Source: an uncultured Bacillaceae bacterium (lineage in GTDB: Bacteria; Bacillota; Bacilli; Bacillales; Bacillaceae_L). From it: a stretch of 64,000 bases of DNA. The notes below the pieces were generated by a model. It was given only the letters and a program-made list of their open reading frames with translations. It made no database searches and was not told where the DNA came from. Shown piece by piece: positions 8,283 through 17,765 of this stretch (the stretch's first letter is position 1; each line of letters opens with the position of its first letter). The stretch is taken from assembly GCA_947497585.1 (NCBI GenBank), contig CANMHG010000003.1, forward strand, positions 124,001 through 188,000, written 5' to 3'. A program made the position numbers and the translations under genes.

Positions 8283-10286
8283 ATGACAGAATTTTTAAAT
8301 CGGTTTGAAATACGACAAGAAAACGATCGCTCCACAATAATATTATATTTAAAACCTGAAACAACGGAGTTTTCAACAGAGTTTTTAGCATCCATTAAAA
8401 ATCAAAAAGAAAATTTAGAGGGAAAAGTGAACGAGCTTTTAAAGCAGAAACTACCTGGAGTGAAAGCATCTGCTGTTAAAGTAGTGGTCGGTTCCATGAT
8501 CGTCACGACAATACCTCTATATACCGAAAAAGCTAGTGCTCATAATGTAGAAAATTTCAATATGTCATATGTCTATTTTGGTAGTCCAAATACACATGTG
8601 AGCTATGTAGAAAGAACACAAGGAAATTTACAGGTAATATCACCTAGTTATTTTGATATAAACCCTGATGGGTCGCTTAAATTAACCCGATTGGTAAACA
8701 GTGCATTTATAGAAGAGATGCATGGTAAGGGTGTTAAAGTTGTACCGTTTTTAAGTAACCATTGGGACCGAGCTTCAGGAAGGGCAGCTCTTGAGAATCG
8801 AGAAAAGCTTGCACAGGACATTGCAAATGCAATTGAAGCATATAACCTTGACGGTGTAAATGTTGATATAGAAAATGTTACAGATGTTGATCGAGAGAAC
8901 TACACAGACCTTGTGCGACTTTTAAGGGGAAAAATACCTGCTCACAAAGAAGTTTCAGTAGCTGTTGCTGCAAATCCAAATGGATGGAATGCAGGGTGGC
9001 ATGGCTCTTATGATTATCTTGCACTCTCTCAATACGCAGATTATCTAATGATTATGGCTTATGATGAGAGTTATACAGGAGGCCCAGAAGGACCGGTAGC
9101 AAGTTTGCCGTGGGTGAAAAGGTCCATTGAATATGCCATAAACAAAGGTGTGCCTAAGGATAAAATAGTACTTGGAATTCCTTTTTTTGGGCGCTATTGG
9201 GTTGATGGACAATCTTTTGGTGGCTATGGAATCTCACATAACCGTGTGGAAGAGCTAATAAATCTATATGAGTCAACTGTGACCTATGATGAGAAGGCTC
9301 AATCACCGAAAGCCACGATCATTATTAAGGATACAGACCCAACCTATAATTTGGCTGGTAGAATATTAGGTCCAGGAACGTACCATATTTGGTTTGAAAA
9401 TGAACGATCGATTAAAGCGAAAGTAGACTTAGTTCATGAATACGAAATCAAGGGTACAGGCAGCTGGGCACTTGGTCAAGAGAATAATTTGATCTGGCAA
9501 AATTACGGAGAGTGGCTGAAGGGACATACAACTACAACTGAACAAAAGACACCCGTGATTAACCAACCTAGCTATACCAATGAACAAAAGACACCCGAGG
9601 TTAACGAACCTAATTATATCAACTATATCGTGAAGTCAGGTGACAGTTTATCTGCTATCGCTTTACGACATGGCACCACTGTAGCGAAAATAAAAGAAGT
9701 AAATGGCTTAACGAGTGACCTAATAAAAATTGGTCAAACACTAAAAGTACCGAATCCACAAGCAGCGGGTACCACTACACCAACAAATGATACAACGCCA
9801 GATATAGTTAGAGGACCAAGAGGTGAAATTGGTCATGTTCAAGTAAAAAAACGGATTAATCTATGGAAAAGAGATGCTAACGGGAAGTTAGAATTCGTGA
9901 GGATTTTAAATCCAGGAGAATCATACCGAGTTTATAAAATTGATAGTAAGTATGGAGGACAATATGATGTTGGGGGAAATCATTGGATTACCAATATGCC
10001 CGATCATGTTACTTACCTGCCAATAACACAAACCACTCAAAATGACATCACAGTTGTAAGAGGCCCACGTGGTGAAATCGGACATATAACAATACTAAAA
10101 CCAATTAACCTTTGGCAAAGAGATGTGAATGGAAAATTACAATACTCAAGAGTGTTAAGACCAGGAGAAAAATATCGTGTATACAGTAAAGATGAAATGT
10201 ACGGAGGTCAATTTGGAGTAGGAGGAAATCATTGGATTACAAATATGAAGGGATATGTTTCCTATGAGCCACTTCAAAACAAGTAA
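8283..10286 (+). CDS. Exported GH18-family glycosidase with LysM and two INLW/GGQ repeat domains
   Basis: 667 residues. Residues 1-60 are an unusual non-hydrophobic N-terminal domain, followed by a hydrophobic segment (65-80) and a possible AxA cleavage site near 86. About 90-405 is a GH18 barrel with DGVNVDIE (D190 to catalytic E197), as in SleL/YaaH-type peptidoglycan or chitin-type hydrolases. A LysM domain (about 447-491, [19 protein letters not shown]) follows a Thr/Pro linker with a short repeat. Two copies of a ~75-residue domain (510-580, 593-665) end the protein. It overlaps the next gene, so both are probably co-translated. Substrate is likely peptidoglycan N-acetylglucosamine bonds; this is inferred. 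Confidence 0.88.
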   Translation: MTEFLNRFEIRQENDRSTIILYLKPETTEFSTEFLASIKNQKENLEGKVNELLKQKLPGVKASAVKVVVGSMIVTTIPLYTEKASAHNVENFNMSYVYFGSPNTHVSYVERTQGNLQVISPSYFDINPDGSLKLTRLVNSAFIEEMHGKGVKVVPFLSNHWDRASGRAALENREKLAQDIANAIEAYNLDGVNVDIENVTDVDRENYTDLVRLLRGKIPAHKEVSVAVAANPNGWNAGWHGSYDYLALSQYADYLMIMAYDESYTGGPEGPVASLPWVKRSIEYAINKGVPKDKIVLGIPFFGRYWVDGQSFGGYGISHNRVEELINLYESTVTYDEKAQSPKATIIIKDTDPTYNLAGRILGPGTYHIWFENERSIKAKVDLVHEYEIKGTGSWALGQENNLIWQNYGEWLKGHTTTTEQKTPVINQPSYTNEQKTPEVNEPNYINYIVKSGDSLSAIALRHGTTVAKIKEVNGLTSDLIKIGQTLKVPNPQAAGTTTPTNDTTPDIVRGPRGEIGHVQVKKRINLWKRDANGKLEFVRILNPGESYRVYKIDSKYGGQYDVGGNHWITNMPDHVTYLPITQTTQNDITVVRGPRGEIGHITILKPINLWQRDVNGKLQYSRVLRPGEKYRVYSKDEMYGGQFGVGGNHWITNMKGYVSYEPLQNK

Positions 10287-11916
10287 TGAAATAGTGAAAT
10301 GGTTTCTTCTTTTCATAATATTGATTATTTTAGTCTCATGTCAGCGAAGTGACGAGCCTGAAGTTTTTTCAATCTCCGAAGTGAATATTGAACATAAGGC
10401 ATTAACTGAAACTTATATGGTCCTTTTTAAAAAAGAGATTGATACGTCTGTTATTACTAGATTGGGGGGGGCAATTGTTAATCAAATGGAGAACCTCCCA
10501 CTCGTTACTGCCATGATACCTCCTGAAAATGTACAAGTCTTAAGAGAAAGTCCTTTAATTGAAACAATTGAAAAGAATAAGGTTTATAATATCAGTCCAG
10601 AAGAAGTTGATAAACAGGTGGTAGAAAACCATTCCCCTAAGATTTTTAGTACTGGTCTAACGGGAAAAGGAATTAAAATCGCTGTACTAGACAGTGGGGT
10701 TGTACCTAACCATCCAGATTTGAAAATTGCGGGTGGAGTCTCTTTTGTCCAAGGTAGTAATGATTATATTGATAAAAATGGACATGGAACCCACGTTACA
10801 GGAATCATTGGGGCACAACATAACTCAATTGGCATAAATGGAATTGCACCCGATGCGACAATCTATGTTGTTAAAGTGTTAGATGCTGAAGGGTTTGGGT
10901 TCCTTTCTGAAATAGCGGCGGGAATTGATTGGGCAATTAATAATAATATAGATATCATTAACCTTAGTATTGGGACTAATGAAGATTCAATAACTTTATC
11001 TAGTATCATAAAAAAGGCATATAATAGTGGTGTTTTTGTAGTAGCATCGGCTGGTAATGACGGAGATCCTAACGGGGATACAGATACAATAGATTACCCT
11101 GGTCGCTACCAGGAAACAATAGCAGTCGGTGCTGTTGATAAAGATTCTGTCCGAGCTGGTTTTTCTGCGACTGGCCCATTATTAGAAGTTGTAGCACCAG
11201 GAGTGGATATCTTAAGTACATATCTAAATAATGACTATGCTATCCTTAGTGGTACAAGTATGTCTACTGCTTACGTTACAGGGGTGTTAGCACTTATTAA
11301 GGAAGCAAATGCTGGTGTTTCTGCGAGTAAATTACGAACCATTCTACAGGAATCTTCTAAGGATTTAGGCCCTGTAGGTAGAGACTCACTTTATGGGTAT
11401 GGAATGGTTCAGATTCCTACTATCCAAATGCCTACTAACATAAAAGAGCAACTTAGAGGCCCACGAGGTGAAATTGGTACAATAAATATCCTAAAAAGAA
11501 TTAACCTTTGGACCAGGGATGAGAATGGGAAATTAGTATATTCTAGAGTTCTCAATCCCGGAGAACGCTACAGAGTTTATAGTATTGATGATAAATATGG
11601 CGGGCAGTATGGAGTTGGAGGTAACCATTGGATTACCAATATGGCGACCTTTGTTCAGTTCGAGGCCTACACAGAGAAAAAGGATGTTATGAAGGGGCCG
11701 CGGGGCGAAATTGGCTATGTTACAATTACGAAACGAATTAACCTATGGAAGCGTGATCCAAATAGTAAGCTTCAGTATGTGAGGGTGTTAAATCCTAGAG
11801 AAAGGTACCGTGTTTACGGTACAGATTCAAAATACGGCGGTCAATACGATGTCGGAGCAAACCACTGGATTACAAATATTCAGGGCTACGTTTTATATGA
11901 ACCATTTTCATATTAG
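10264..11916 (+). CDS. Subtilisin-like serine protease (S8), predicted lipoprotein, with two INLW/GGQ repeat domains
   Basis: 550 residues from the ATG at 10264; the earlier ATG at 10255 has a ribosome site only one base away. The N-terminus is a lipoprotein signal with lipobox ILVSC, so the enzyme is membrane-anchored outside the cell. An I9-like propeptide (about 40-110) precedes the catalytic domain with D143 (VLDSG), H174 (NGHGTHV) and S332 (SGTSMS). Two repeat domains at about 398-470 and 477-550 match those of the preceding hydrolase. The start lies inside the GH18 gene (23-base overlap). A protease held in the wall next to a peptide-signalling system could process precursors, but nothing ties them directly. 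Confidence 0.9.
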   Translation: MSHFKTSNEIVKWFLLFIILIILVSCQRSDEPEVFSISEVNIEHKALTETYMVLFKKEIDTSVITRLGGAIVNQMENLPLVTAMIPPENVQVLRESPLIETIEKNKVYNISPEEVDKQVVENHSPKIFSTGLTGKGIKIAVLDSGVVPNHPDLKIAGGVSFVQGSNDYIDKNGHGTHVTGIIGAQHNSIGINGIAPDATIYVVKVLDAEGFGFLSEIAAGIDWAINNNIDIINLSIGTNEDSITLSSIIKKAYNSGVFVVASAGNDGDPNGDTDTIDYPGRYQETIAVGAVDKDSVRAGFSATGPLLEVVAPGVDILSTYLNNDYAILSGTSMSTAYVTGVLALIKEANAGVSASKLRTILQESSKDLGPVGRDSLYGYGMVQIPTIQMPTNIKEQLRGPRGEIGTINILKRINLWTRDENGKLVYSRVLNPGERYRVYSIDDKYGGQYGVGGNHWITNMATFVQFEAYTEKKDVMKGPRGEIGYVTITKRINLWKRDPNSKLQYVRVLNPRERYRVYGTDSKYGGQYDVGANHWITNIQGYVLYEPFSY

Positions 11917-11918
11917 TT

Positions 11919-11956
11919 AAAAATGAGCTTAGGATTATTTTCCTTAGCTCATTTTG
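11919..11956 (+). terminator. Intrinsic terminator after the subtilase gene
   Basis: Stem AAAATGAGCTTAGG / CCTTAGCTCATTTT with a short loop and one bulge, ending in a T run. Confidence 0.85.
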
Positions 11957-12023
11957 TATTAGAAATTACATTTTACGTCAATTTTGAAAGGATAGCATGG
12001 TATATTAGTAAAGGATAAAACAA

Positions 12024-12125
12024 TTCGACTAATAGGTGACAACTCTTTATTAAGACCGAGTTTATTCACTAAACTGTTTTAACAGTTATCATTATTAGTC
12101 GAACCCTATGTTTTAAAATGGTTCG
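12024..12125 (+). promoter_or_regulatory. Candidate structured leader RNA upstream of the M20 peptidase
   Basis: An 11-bp perfect outer stem (TTCGACTAATA at 12024-12034 with TATTAGTCGAA at 12093-12103) closes two inner hairpins. The first is GTGA..AACTC / GAGTT..TCAC (12036-12069), the second AACTG / CAGTT (12072-12087). CGAACC at 12100-12105 can instead pair with GGTTCG at 12120-12125, directly before the GGGAGTGG ribosome site. The two folds exclude each other. I do not recognise a known riboswitch or T-box here. Confidence 0.45.
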
Positions 12126-12140
12126 GGAGTGGTCAAAAAA

Positions 12141-13280
12141 ATGAATACGTTTTTGCAAAATAAACAGGAAGAAATGCTTCAATTAATTGAGAAGCTCGTT
12201 AACATAGACAGTGGATCGGATGATAAAGAAGGTGTCGATAAAATCGGTGCTATTTTAAAAGAAAAATATGAAGAAATAGGCTGTGCTGTTGAGGTTAGGG
12301 AAGAAGAAAAGCAAGGAAATCACCTTGTAATTCAACATAAAGAAGCAGTCGATCCGAAAATTATCCTTGTTGCTCATATGGATACTGTGTTTCCAAAAGG
12401 AACGGTAGCTAAAAGACCATTTAGTATAGAAGGCGACCGTGCTTATGGACCTGGAGTAGTTGATATGAAATCCAGTCAGGTTGAGCTTTTATATGCGTTA
12501 AAAGCATTGGTGACAACAGGAACGCCAGGATATGAGAATGTCCAGATTATTTTAAATAGTGATGAGGAAATTGGTTCACCAACATCACGTGCGCTAATCG
12601 AAGAAAAGTCTCAGGGAAAAGAATATGCTTTGATTGTTGAACCAGCACGGAAAGATGGCTCGCTTGTTTCTTCCAGACGAGGCGGGGGACGCTATAAGTT
12701 AGTTGTTAAAGGAAAAGCAGCGCACTCAGGAATTGAACCACAAAAAGGCAGAAGTGCAATCGAAGAATTAGCCCATAAAATTATTCAACTCCACGGTCTT
12801 ACAGATCACGAAAAAGGGATAAGTGTGAATGTTGGCTTGATAGAAGGTGGCTCAGCAGTCAACACAGTCTCACCAAATGCAGTTGCCCACGTAGATATTC
12901 GAATTTCAGAAATGGAGCAGGCCGAAATTTTACAGCAAAAAATAGAAGAAATCTGTTCGACTTCAGAGGTTTCAGGTACACAAGTGACGATGAAAGGGAA
13001 AATAAACCGACCACCTATGGAAAAAACAGAGCAGTCAGAGTCACTTTTACAAGTCATTCAAGAGGTGGGTAAAGAAATCGGAATTGATGTCCATGACACG
13101 TCAACGGGTGGTGGTTCCGATGCATCCTTTACAGCGGCGAATGGGGTCGCTACTGTCGACGGGATGGGCCCAGTGGGTGGAAATGCTCATAGTGAAGATG
13201 AATATTTAGAAATTCCAACACTTATTGAGCGAACCTTGTTATTGGCTAAAACCATTCAGAGGTTAACAGAGGACGAATAA
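12141..13280 (+). CDS. M20-family metallopeptidase, glutamate carboxypeptidase (CPG2)-like
   Basis: 379 residues from the ATG at 12141, eight bases after GGGAGTGG; the GTG at 12129 lies inside that ribosome site. Zinc-binding motifs of the family are present: LVAHMDTVFPKG, GPGVVDMKS, NSDEEIGSP with the catalytic Glu, VEPARKDG, and GGNAHSEDEY near the C-terminus. A dimerisation lid domain occupies about 175-285 (GKAAHSGIEPQKG). No signal peptide, so cytoplasmic. The family removes C-terminal glutamate or related residues from small amides and peptides; the real substrate is unknown. Single-gene unit with its own structured leader and terminator. Confidence 0.88.
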   Translation: MNTFLQNKQEEMLQLIEKLVNIDSGSDDKEGVDKIGAILKEKYEEIGCAVEVREEEKQGNHLVIQHKEAVDPKIILVAHMDTVFPKGTVAKRPFSIEGDRAYGPGVVDMKSSQVELLYALKALVTTGTPGYENVQIILNSDEEIGSPTSRALIEEKSQGKEYALIVEPARKDGSLVSSRRGGGRYKLVVKGKAAHSGIEPQKGRSAIEELAHKIIQLHGLTDHEKGISVNVGLIEGGSAVNTVSPNAVAHVDIRISEMEQAEILQQKIEEICSTSEVSGTQVTMKGKINRPPMEKTEQSESLLQVIQEVGKEIGIDVHDTSTGGGSDASFTAANGVATVDGMGPVGGNAHSEDEYLEIPTLIERTLLLAKTIQRLTEDE

Positions 13281-13284
13281 ATTT

Positions 13285-13310
13285 GTCAGGTAAGGCTACC
13301 TGGCTTTTTT
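13285..13310 (+). terminator. Intrinsic terminator after the M20 peptidase gene
   Basis: CAGGTA / TACCTG stem with AGGC loop, followed by GGCTTTTTT. Confidence 0.8.
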
Positions 13311-13324
13311 GCTGTGGTACTCCT

Positions 13325-13420
13325 ATGGTTCTCTTACTAAATCATGGCAAATGGTTTATCAATGAATCAGGTCAGTATCTTTGGACAAGCGATGTTAAAC
13401 ACTACATTTCTTGGAAATAA
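13325..13420 (+). pseudogene. Possible gene remnant (31 codons)
   Basis: An ATG frame encodes MVLLLNHGKWFINESGQYLW followed by TSDVKHYISWK and stop. The composition (Trp, Tyr, regular codon use) looks like the tail of a real protein, not random AT-rich DNA, but there is no ribosome site and it follows a terminator. Low confidence; it may be chance. Confidence 0.2.
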
Positions 13421-13505
13421 ATAGTGAGGAGAGATTATATCACTCACATAATATGAATTCATTTGGTATAATTTAGCTTAATTAACGGTGAGGGGGCTTT
13501 TTAAA

Positions 13506-13901
13506 TTGAATGAAAGTATTGTTCGTTACATAACTGAAAAACTGAATGCCTACCTTATTATCCTATTTGGCTCAACTGCTAAGGGTTTAACTCATCCTTC
13601 AAGTGATGTCGATATAGCCTTTCTAAGTGACAACCAATACTCAGATTATGAACTTTTTTTACTAAAAGAAGAACTGGCTTCTATACTTAATAAAGATGTT
13701 GATTTTATAGATTTAAAAAAGGCTTCAACTGTTTTTCAAGCCCAGATTATTACAACTGGAAAGATTCTACATTGTACAGACCATCAAAAAAGAATGGCAT
13801 TCGAAATGTTAACATTAAAATTGTATGCAAAATTAAATGAAGAGCGAAAAGTAATTATTGATACCATTACTGAAAGTGGGTCTGTATATCATGAAAAATG
13901 A
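13506..13901 (+). CDS. mntA: MntA-type nucleotidyltransferase antitoxin
   Basis: 131 residues from a TTG start nine bases after GAGGGGG; the GTG at 13488 lies just ahead of that ribosome site and would leave it inside the gene. The minimal nucleotidyltransferase motif GSx10DxD is exact (LFGSTAKG...SSDVDIAFL), with a third Asp in KDVDFIDL. Proteins of this type AMPylate the partner HepT toxin on its active-site Tyr and neutralise it. It overlaps the hepT gene by 11 bases. A TATAAT lies at 13467 but I see no good -35 element. Cytoplasmic. Confidence 0.88.
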   Translation: MNESIVRYITEKLNAYLIILFGSTAKGLTHPSSDVDIAFLSDNQYSDYELFLLKEELASILNKDVDFIDLKKASTVFQAQIITTGKILHCTDHQKRMAFEMLTLKLYAKLNEERKVIIDTITESGSVYHEK

Positions 13902-14310
13902 TGTGATTTTGAATAAGATCAGTGTCATAGAACGTTGTTTAAAGAGGATAAACGCGGAATATGATTGTAATCCAGATCATTTAAAGAACTGCACAAAGCA
14001 AGATTCAATCATTTTAAACATTCAAAGAGCTTGTGAGGCGAGTATCGATTTAGCTATGCATATTGTTGCTGAAGAAAAGCTTGGTTTACCACAGTCAAGT
14101 CGTGAGAGTTTTGAACTTTTAACTCAGCAAAACATTATAACTGATGAGCTATCGAAACGAATGAAAGCAATGGTGGGTTTCCGCAATATTGCAGTTCATG
14201 ATTACCAAAACTTAAATCTAAGCATTTTGCAAAGCATCGTTGAAAATCATTTAGATGACTTTAGGCAATATACAAAATCAATCCTATTCTATAAGAACAA
14301 CCAGGATTAA
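13891..14310 (+). CDS. hepT: HepT-type RNase toxin (DUF86/HEPN)
   Basis: 139 residues from the ATG at 13891, which overlaps the antitoxin gene; this gives a normal HepT length. The HEPN RNase motif Rx4HxY is intact (GFRNIAVHDY), with Tyr as the expected AMPylation target. The rest is all-helical, including the usual LNIQRACEASIDLAMHIV helix. As a HepT-MntA (type VII) pair the toxin would cleave RNA or tRNA unless modified by MntA. The pair has AT content like its surroundings and no flanking mobile-element ends were seen. Confidence 0.9.
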   Translation: MKNDVILNKISVIERCLKRINAEYDCNPDHLKNCTKQDSIILNIQRACEASIDLAMHIVAEEKLGLPQSSRESFELLTQQNIITDELSKRMKAMVGFRNIAVHDYQNLNLSILQSIVENHLDDFRQYTKSILFYKNNQD

Positions 14311-14393
14311 GCTTGCAAAAATAATCACTATACAAACCCTCCCAACATTTGTATAATAAGATTCGACATAAAAAATTGAATTAGCAAAAAATA

Positions 14394-14572
14394 GGTGCTA
14401 TTTATCTTTTGATGTACTAGATAGATAGCTTAATAGGGAAGTTGGTGTAAATCCAACGCGGTCCCGCCACTGTAAGTGAGAGCAACCTATATTACGTCAC
14501 TGTCTTAAAAGGATGGGAAGACATAGGAAGCGATGATCATTAGCCAGGAAACCTGCCTGTTTTTTTTGCACC
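14394..14572 (+). promoter_or_regulatory. Cobalamin (AdoCbl-type) riboswitch aptamer
   Basis: Conserved elements in order: closing stem GGTGC / GCACC (14394-14398 with 14568-14572), TTAATAGGGAA, GTTGGTGTAAATCCAAC, GCGGTCCCGCCACTGTAA, and the B12 box AGCCAGGAAACCTGCC. It stands 125 bases before the first gene of a six-gene operon, so cobalamin excess should switch the operon off. Confidence 0.95.
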
Positions 14573-14589
14573 AAAACCTACGCGGATAG

Positions 14590-14650
14590 GAGGGTGTTAA
14601 GACGGATCGCAACTCATGAGTCCGTGATACTTAACATCAAATCTCCTCCA
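14590..14650 (+). promoter_or_regulatory. Antiterminator alternative of the cobalamin riboswitch
   Basis: GGAGG...GTGTTAAG (14590-14602) can pair with CTTAACAT...CCTCC (14629-14649), using the left arm of the downstream terminator. This is the switching fold expected when no ligand is bound. Confidence 0.55.
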
Positions 14651-14665
14651 TAGGAGATTTTTTTT
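14639..14665 (+). terminator. Riboswitch-controlled intrinsic terminator
   Basis: AAATCTCCT / AGGAGATTT nine-bp stem, four-base loop, then a run of eight T in all. It lies upstream of the first operon gene and would stop transcription when cobalamin is bound. Confidence 0.85.
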
Positions 14666-14696
14666 ATGGAAAAAAATACAGATAGGAGAGATTCAG

Positions 14697-16427
14697 ATGA
14701 AAAAATTCAACTCATTCTTGTCAGTTCTTGTAGCCTTTACTCTTTTGTTTGGTAGCTTCCATACAACAGCTTTTGCACAGGAAAATAAAGAAGAAAGCGT
14801 AACAGTTATTGGTAGTAAAGAAACACTCGTTGATTTAAAAGCTGTTGCGGATGCTGAAGGCTCATCGGCTTTTGATGCGCTTGTAAAAGCAGTCGGTGAA
14901 GCGAATATTGAATTCACGGAAAGCCAATATGGAAAAATGATCACCTCAATTCAAGGTGTAAAAGCTGAGGGGACTTTCTTCTGGGCATTCTATGTAAATG
15001 GTGTAGGCGCCCAAGTTGGTGCAGATAGCTACATCCTGCAAGATGGCGATCAACTAAGTTTTGTCTATCAAGACTGGACAGTGTCAACTAGCAATAAAGC
15101 TTCTCTAACAGTTAATGGGAAAGAAACTACTCCATTAAAAGAGGCAGCAGAAGTTGGCTTTATTAATAATCCAACTGCGCTTGACTTATTAACAGTCGTG
15201 CTTGGTCATGACAAACTTGAGACATCTGTTTCTGAATATGGAACGATGATCAATGGTATCTCTGGTATTGCATCTGAAGGCACATACTACTGGGCTTTTT
15301 ATGTAAACGGTAAAATGGCTTCTGTGGGAGCAGATAGCTACAAACTTAAAGCGGGAGATCAAATCACGTTTAAGTATGAATCATGGGAATCAGCAACAGA
15401 AGAAACAACAGAGGACACAGTAGAAACACCTGTTACTCCTTTTGATAAAAATGCACTAGGCACTTCAGTTGAAACTGCAGTAGCTTATGTACTAGCAAAT
15501 CAAGTAGGCGAATGGGAAGCAATCGCTTTAAAACAAGCGGGTAAAACGTTACCAGCTTCTTATTTAGAAAATGTAAAAAAAGTCGTAAATGAAAAGCAAG
15601 GAAAGTTTGCTAGAATCACAGATACAGAGCGCTATGCACTTGGTATTTTAGCAGCGGGTGAAAATCCAACAAACTTTGAAGGATATAACTTAATAGAAGC
15701 AATTTACAATGGTGACTTAACAAAGCAAGGCCTAAATGGTGTTGTTTATGGATTACTGGCATTAGATAGTGCGAGCTTTGAGGTTCCTGAAAATGCAACA
15801 TGGACACGTGAAAAACTTGTAAATCACCTTCTTGAAAATCAAAATGAAGATGGCGGCTGGTCATGGGATGGTAGTGCAACAAGTGATATTGACACTACAG
15901 CCATGGTTTTAACTGCACTTGCAGGTTACCAAGACCAAGCTGAAGTAAAAGTTCACATCGACATTGCAGTTGAATTTTTATCATCAAAATACCTAGCTGG
16001 AAAAATAGACAACAGCTCAACTGCAGCACAAGTTGTTATCGCATTATCAGCTCTAGGCGTTGATGCAAACGGTAAGCTATTTGCAAAAGACGGAAGCAGC
16101 TTAATCGGCTTCTTATTATCCTTCCAAAATGCAGACGGTGGATTTGACTGGCAAGGTGGAGATGAGAGTGATGTATTCTCAACAGCCCAAGGCTTCCAAG
16201 CAATCGTTGCATACCAGTTATTTGTAAACGGAGCAGGCTCACTTTATAACTTCTCAGCTCCTACGGCTGATCAAAACCAACCAAAAGAAGAAGCACCAGC
16301 AACTAAGGGCGATGGAAAACCATTACCTAACACTGCAACTGATATGTACAACTATTTAACATTCGGTATTATCCTGTTACTAATCGGAGCTGTTCTTTAC
16401 GTTAATGAGAGAAGAAAGAAGGCTTAA
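14697..16427 (+). CDS. Transcobalamin-like surface protein: two DUF4430 domains, alpha/alpha toroid, LPNTA sorting signal
   Basis: 576 residues. Signal peptide 1-27 (TAFA cleavage). Two DUF4430 domains (about 36-129 and 134-230), each with a FWAFYVNG or YWAFYVNG motif and a final YQDW or YESW. About 250-520 is an alpha-helical toroid of prenyltransferase/terpene-cyclase type repeats (NQNEDGGWSWDG, FQNADGGFDWQGG). The C-terminus is LPNTA, one membrane helix and RRKKA, so it is wall-anchored by sortase. Eukaryotic intrinsic factor/transcobalamin combine the same two folds (toroid plus DUF4430-type domain), in the opposite order. With the B12 riboswitch and an ECF transporter downstream, a corrinoid-capturing role is the best inference. 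Confidence 0.88.
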   Translation: MKKFNSFLSVLVAFTLLFGSFHTTAFAQENKEESVTVIGSKETLVDLKAVADAEGSSAFDALVKAVGEANIEFTESQYGKMITSIQGVKAEGTFFWAFYVNGVGAQVGADSYILQDGDQLSFVYQDWTVSTSNKASLTVNGKETTPLKEAAEVGFINNPTALDLLTVVLGHDKLETSVSEYGTMINGISGIASEGTYYWAFYVNGKMASVGADSYKLKAGDQITFKYESWESATEETTEDTVETPVTPFDKNALGTSVETAVAYVLANQVGEWEAIALKQAGKTLPASYLENVKKVVNEKQGKFARITDTERYALGILAAGENPTNFEGYNLIEAIYNGDLTKQGLNGVVYGLLALDSASFEVPENATWTREKLVNHLLENQNEDGGWSWDGSATSDIDTTAMVLTALAGYQDQAEVKVHIDIAVEFLSSKYLAGKIDNSSTAAQVVIALSALGVDANGKLFAKDGSSLIGFLLSFQNADGGFDWQGGDESDVFSTAQGFQAIVAYQLFVNGAGSLYNFSAPTADQNQPKEEAPATKGDGKPLPNTATDMYNYLTFGIILLLIGAVLYVNERRKKA

Positions 16428-16433
16428 CACACA

Positions 16434-17003
16434 ATGAAAACAAAATTATCCCTCTTGTTCATAGCAGGAGGGCTCTTTTTTATCATACTTGCAGGCAGTA
16501 AACTATACACCACATCCAAAGTTCAAACAGAAACACTCCTCAAGGCAACCGAACATGTTGCATCGACACAACCTTTACATAAGGTTGATCGAACAGTAAG
16601 GATCGAAAATCACGACATTCTCGGAGTACTCAACCTCCCTACCATTGGATCAACCTTACCGATTGTAGCTGGCGTGTCAGATGATGACCTTGAAAAAGGA
16701 GTTGGCCATTACACGGGAACGGCTTTACCAGATCAAAACGATCAAGTTGTTTTATCAGGCCACCGAGATACTGTGTTTAAGAGACTTGGAGAGTTAAAAG
16801 TTGGCGACGAAATTACGGTTCAAATGAACTATGGAACCTTCACTTATGTGATTGAAGAAACCTTCATTGTGGAAGCAGATGATCGAACAGTGATTAAGTC
16901 AACAGCTCCAAACGAGGTACTCACCATTACAACCTGTTACCCATTTAATTTTGTCGGAAATGCTCCACAACGTTATATTGTCAATGCAAAACGAAAAGAG
17001 TAG
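16434..17003 (+). CDS. Class D sortase dedicated to the LPNTA substrate
   Basis: 189 residues with an N-terminal membrane anchor (8-24) and an extracellular sortase domain. Catalytic His is in VLSGHRDTVF, Cys in TITTCYPFNF and Arg in APQRYIV; the TCYPF...G.APQRY pattern is class D. B. anthracis SrtC, also class D, is known to use LPNTA signals, the same motif as in the protein encoded six bases upstream. Placement inside the B12-regulated operon implies it is a single-substrate housekeeper for this system. Confidence 0.92.
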   Translation: MKTKLSLLFIAGGLFFIILAGSKLYTTSKVQTETLLKATEHVASTQPLHKVDRTVRIENHDILGVLNLPTIGSTLPIVAGVSDDDLEKGVGHYTGTALPDQNDQVVLSGHRDTVFKRLGELKVGDEITVQMNYGTFTYVIEETFIVEADDRTVIKSTAPNEVLTITTCYPFNFVGNAPQRYIVNAKRKE

Positions 17004-17012
17004 GAGGACACA

Positions 17013-17765
17013 ATGAAAATGACAAAACTAGTTAAACTACCTACCCTTATTTTAATAATAGCTATGTTAGTAAGTGGTTGTGGAAATACTTCAGACACCA
17101 CTAAATCATTAGTAGAAGATACAGGTATAGAAGGAACAAATGAAGTAGTTGAAGACAAAGTAGATTCAGAGGTTGAAACAGAGTCTTCCGATTCTAAGCC
17201 TGAAACTGAAGTTGTTGAAAAAAGTACTGAAAAACCAACCGACACAACAAAACCGAACGATACCGATTCTACATCTGAATCAAAAAATACAACAGAATCA
17301 ACCAATACGGCAAAAAAAGAAACACCTAAACAAGAAACAACCAGTCAGCCTAAAAAAGAAGAAACAAAACCCAAAACGACAGAAACAAAGCCCAAAACAA
17401 CAGAAACAAAACCTAAAGCTACAGAGCCTCCAGCTACCAAAGCAACAATCACAGTGATAGGTCCAGCAGATGTGGGCACACTTATAAGTACAACAGAGGT
17501 TGCCTTCAAAGATGGTGACACGATTTTAGATGTACTTTTACAAATTGCAAAAAAAGAAGGTATCCATGTTGATTATACGGGTAGTGGTGCTATGGGCTAT
17601 GTCGTAGGAATCGATAATTATTACGAGTTTGATTATGGCCCAAAAAGTGGCTGGACTTGTAAGTTAAACGGCTCAACCTTGTCAAAAAGCTCAGATGCAA
17701 TCAAAGTTAAAGAAGGAGATCGAATTGACTGGATTTATACAGAAGATTATTCGAACGATAAGTAA
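17013..17765 (+). CDS. DUF4430 lipoprotein, putative corrinoid-binding relay protein
   Basis: 250 residues. Lipobox LVSGC puts it on the outer face of the membrane. Residues ~30-145 are a long Thr/Lys/Glu-rich spacer with short repeats (KPKTTET) that could span the wall. The C-terminal ~100 residues form one DUF4430 domain (ITVIGPADV..., YYEFDYGPKSGWTCKLNG). A AGGAGG ribosome site precedes the ATG. It overlaps the EcfT start (TAATG). It probably receives the ligand from the wall-anchored protein and hands it to the ECF transporter; the function is inferred from context. Confidence 0.85.
   Translation: MKMTKLVKLPTLILIIAMLVSGCGNTSDTTKSLVEDTGIEGTNEVVEDKVDSEVETESSDSKPETEVVEKSTEKPTDTTKPNDTDSTSESKNTTESTNTAKKETPKQETTSQPKKEETKPKTTETKPKTTETKPKATEPPATKATITVIGPADVGTLISTTEVAFKDGDTILDVLLQIAKKEGIHVDYTGSGAMGYVVGIDNYYEFDYGPKSGWTCKLNGSTLSKSSDAIKVKEGDRIDWIYTEDYSNDK

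Noticed and set aside
17173..17457. 94-codon ORF inside the DUF4430 lipoprotein gene
   Set aside because: Other-frame reading of the Thr/Lys-rich spacer; low complexity.
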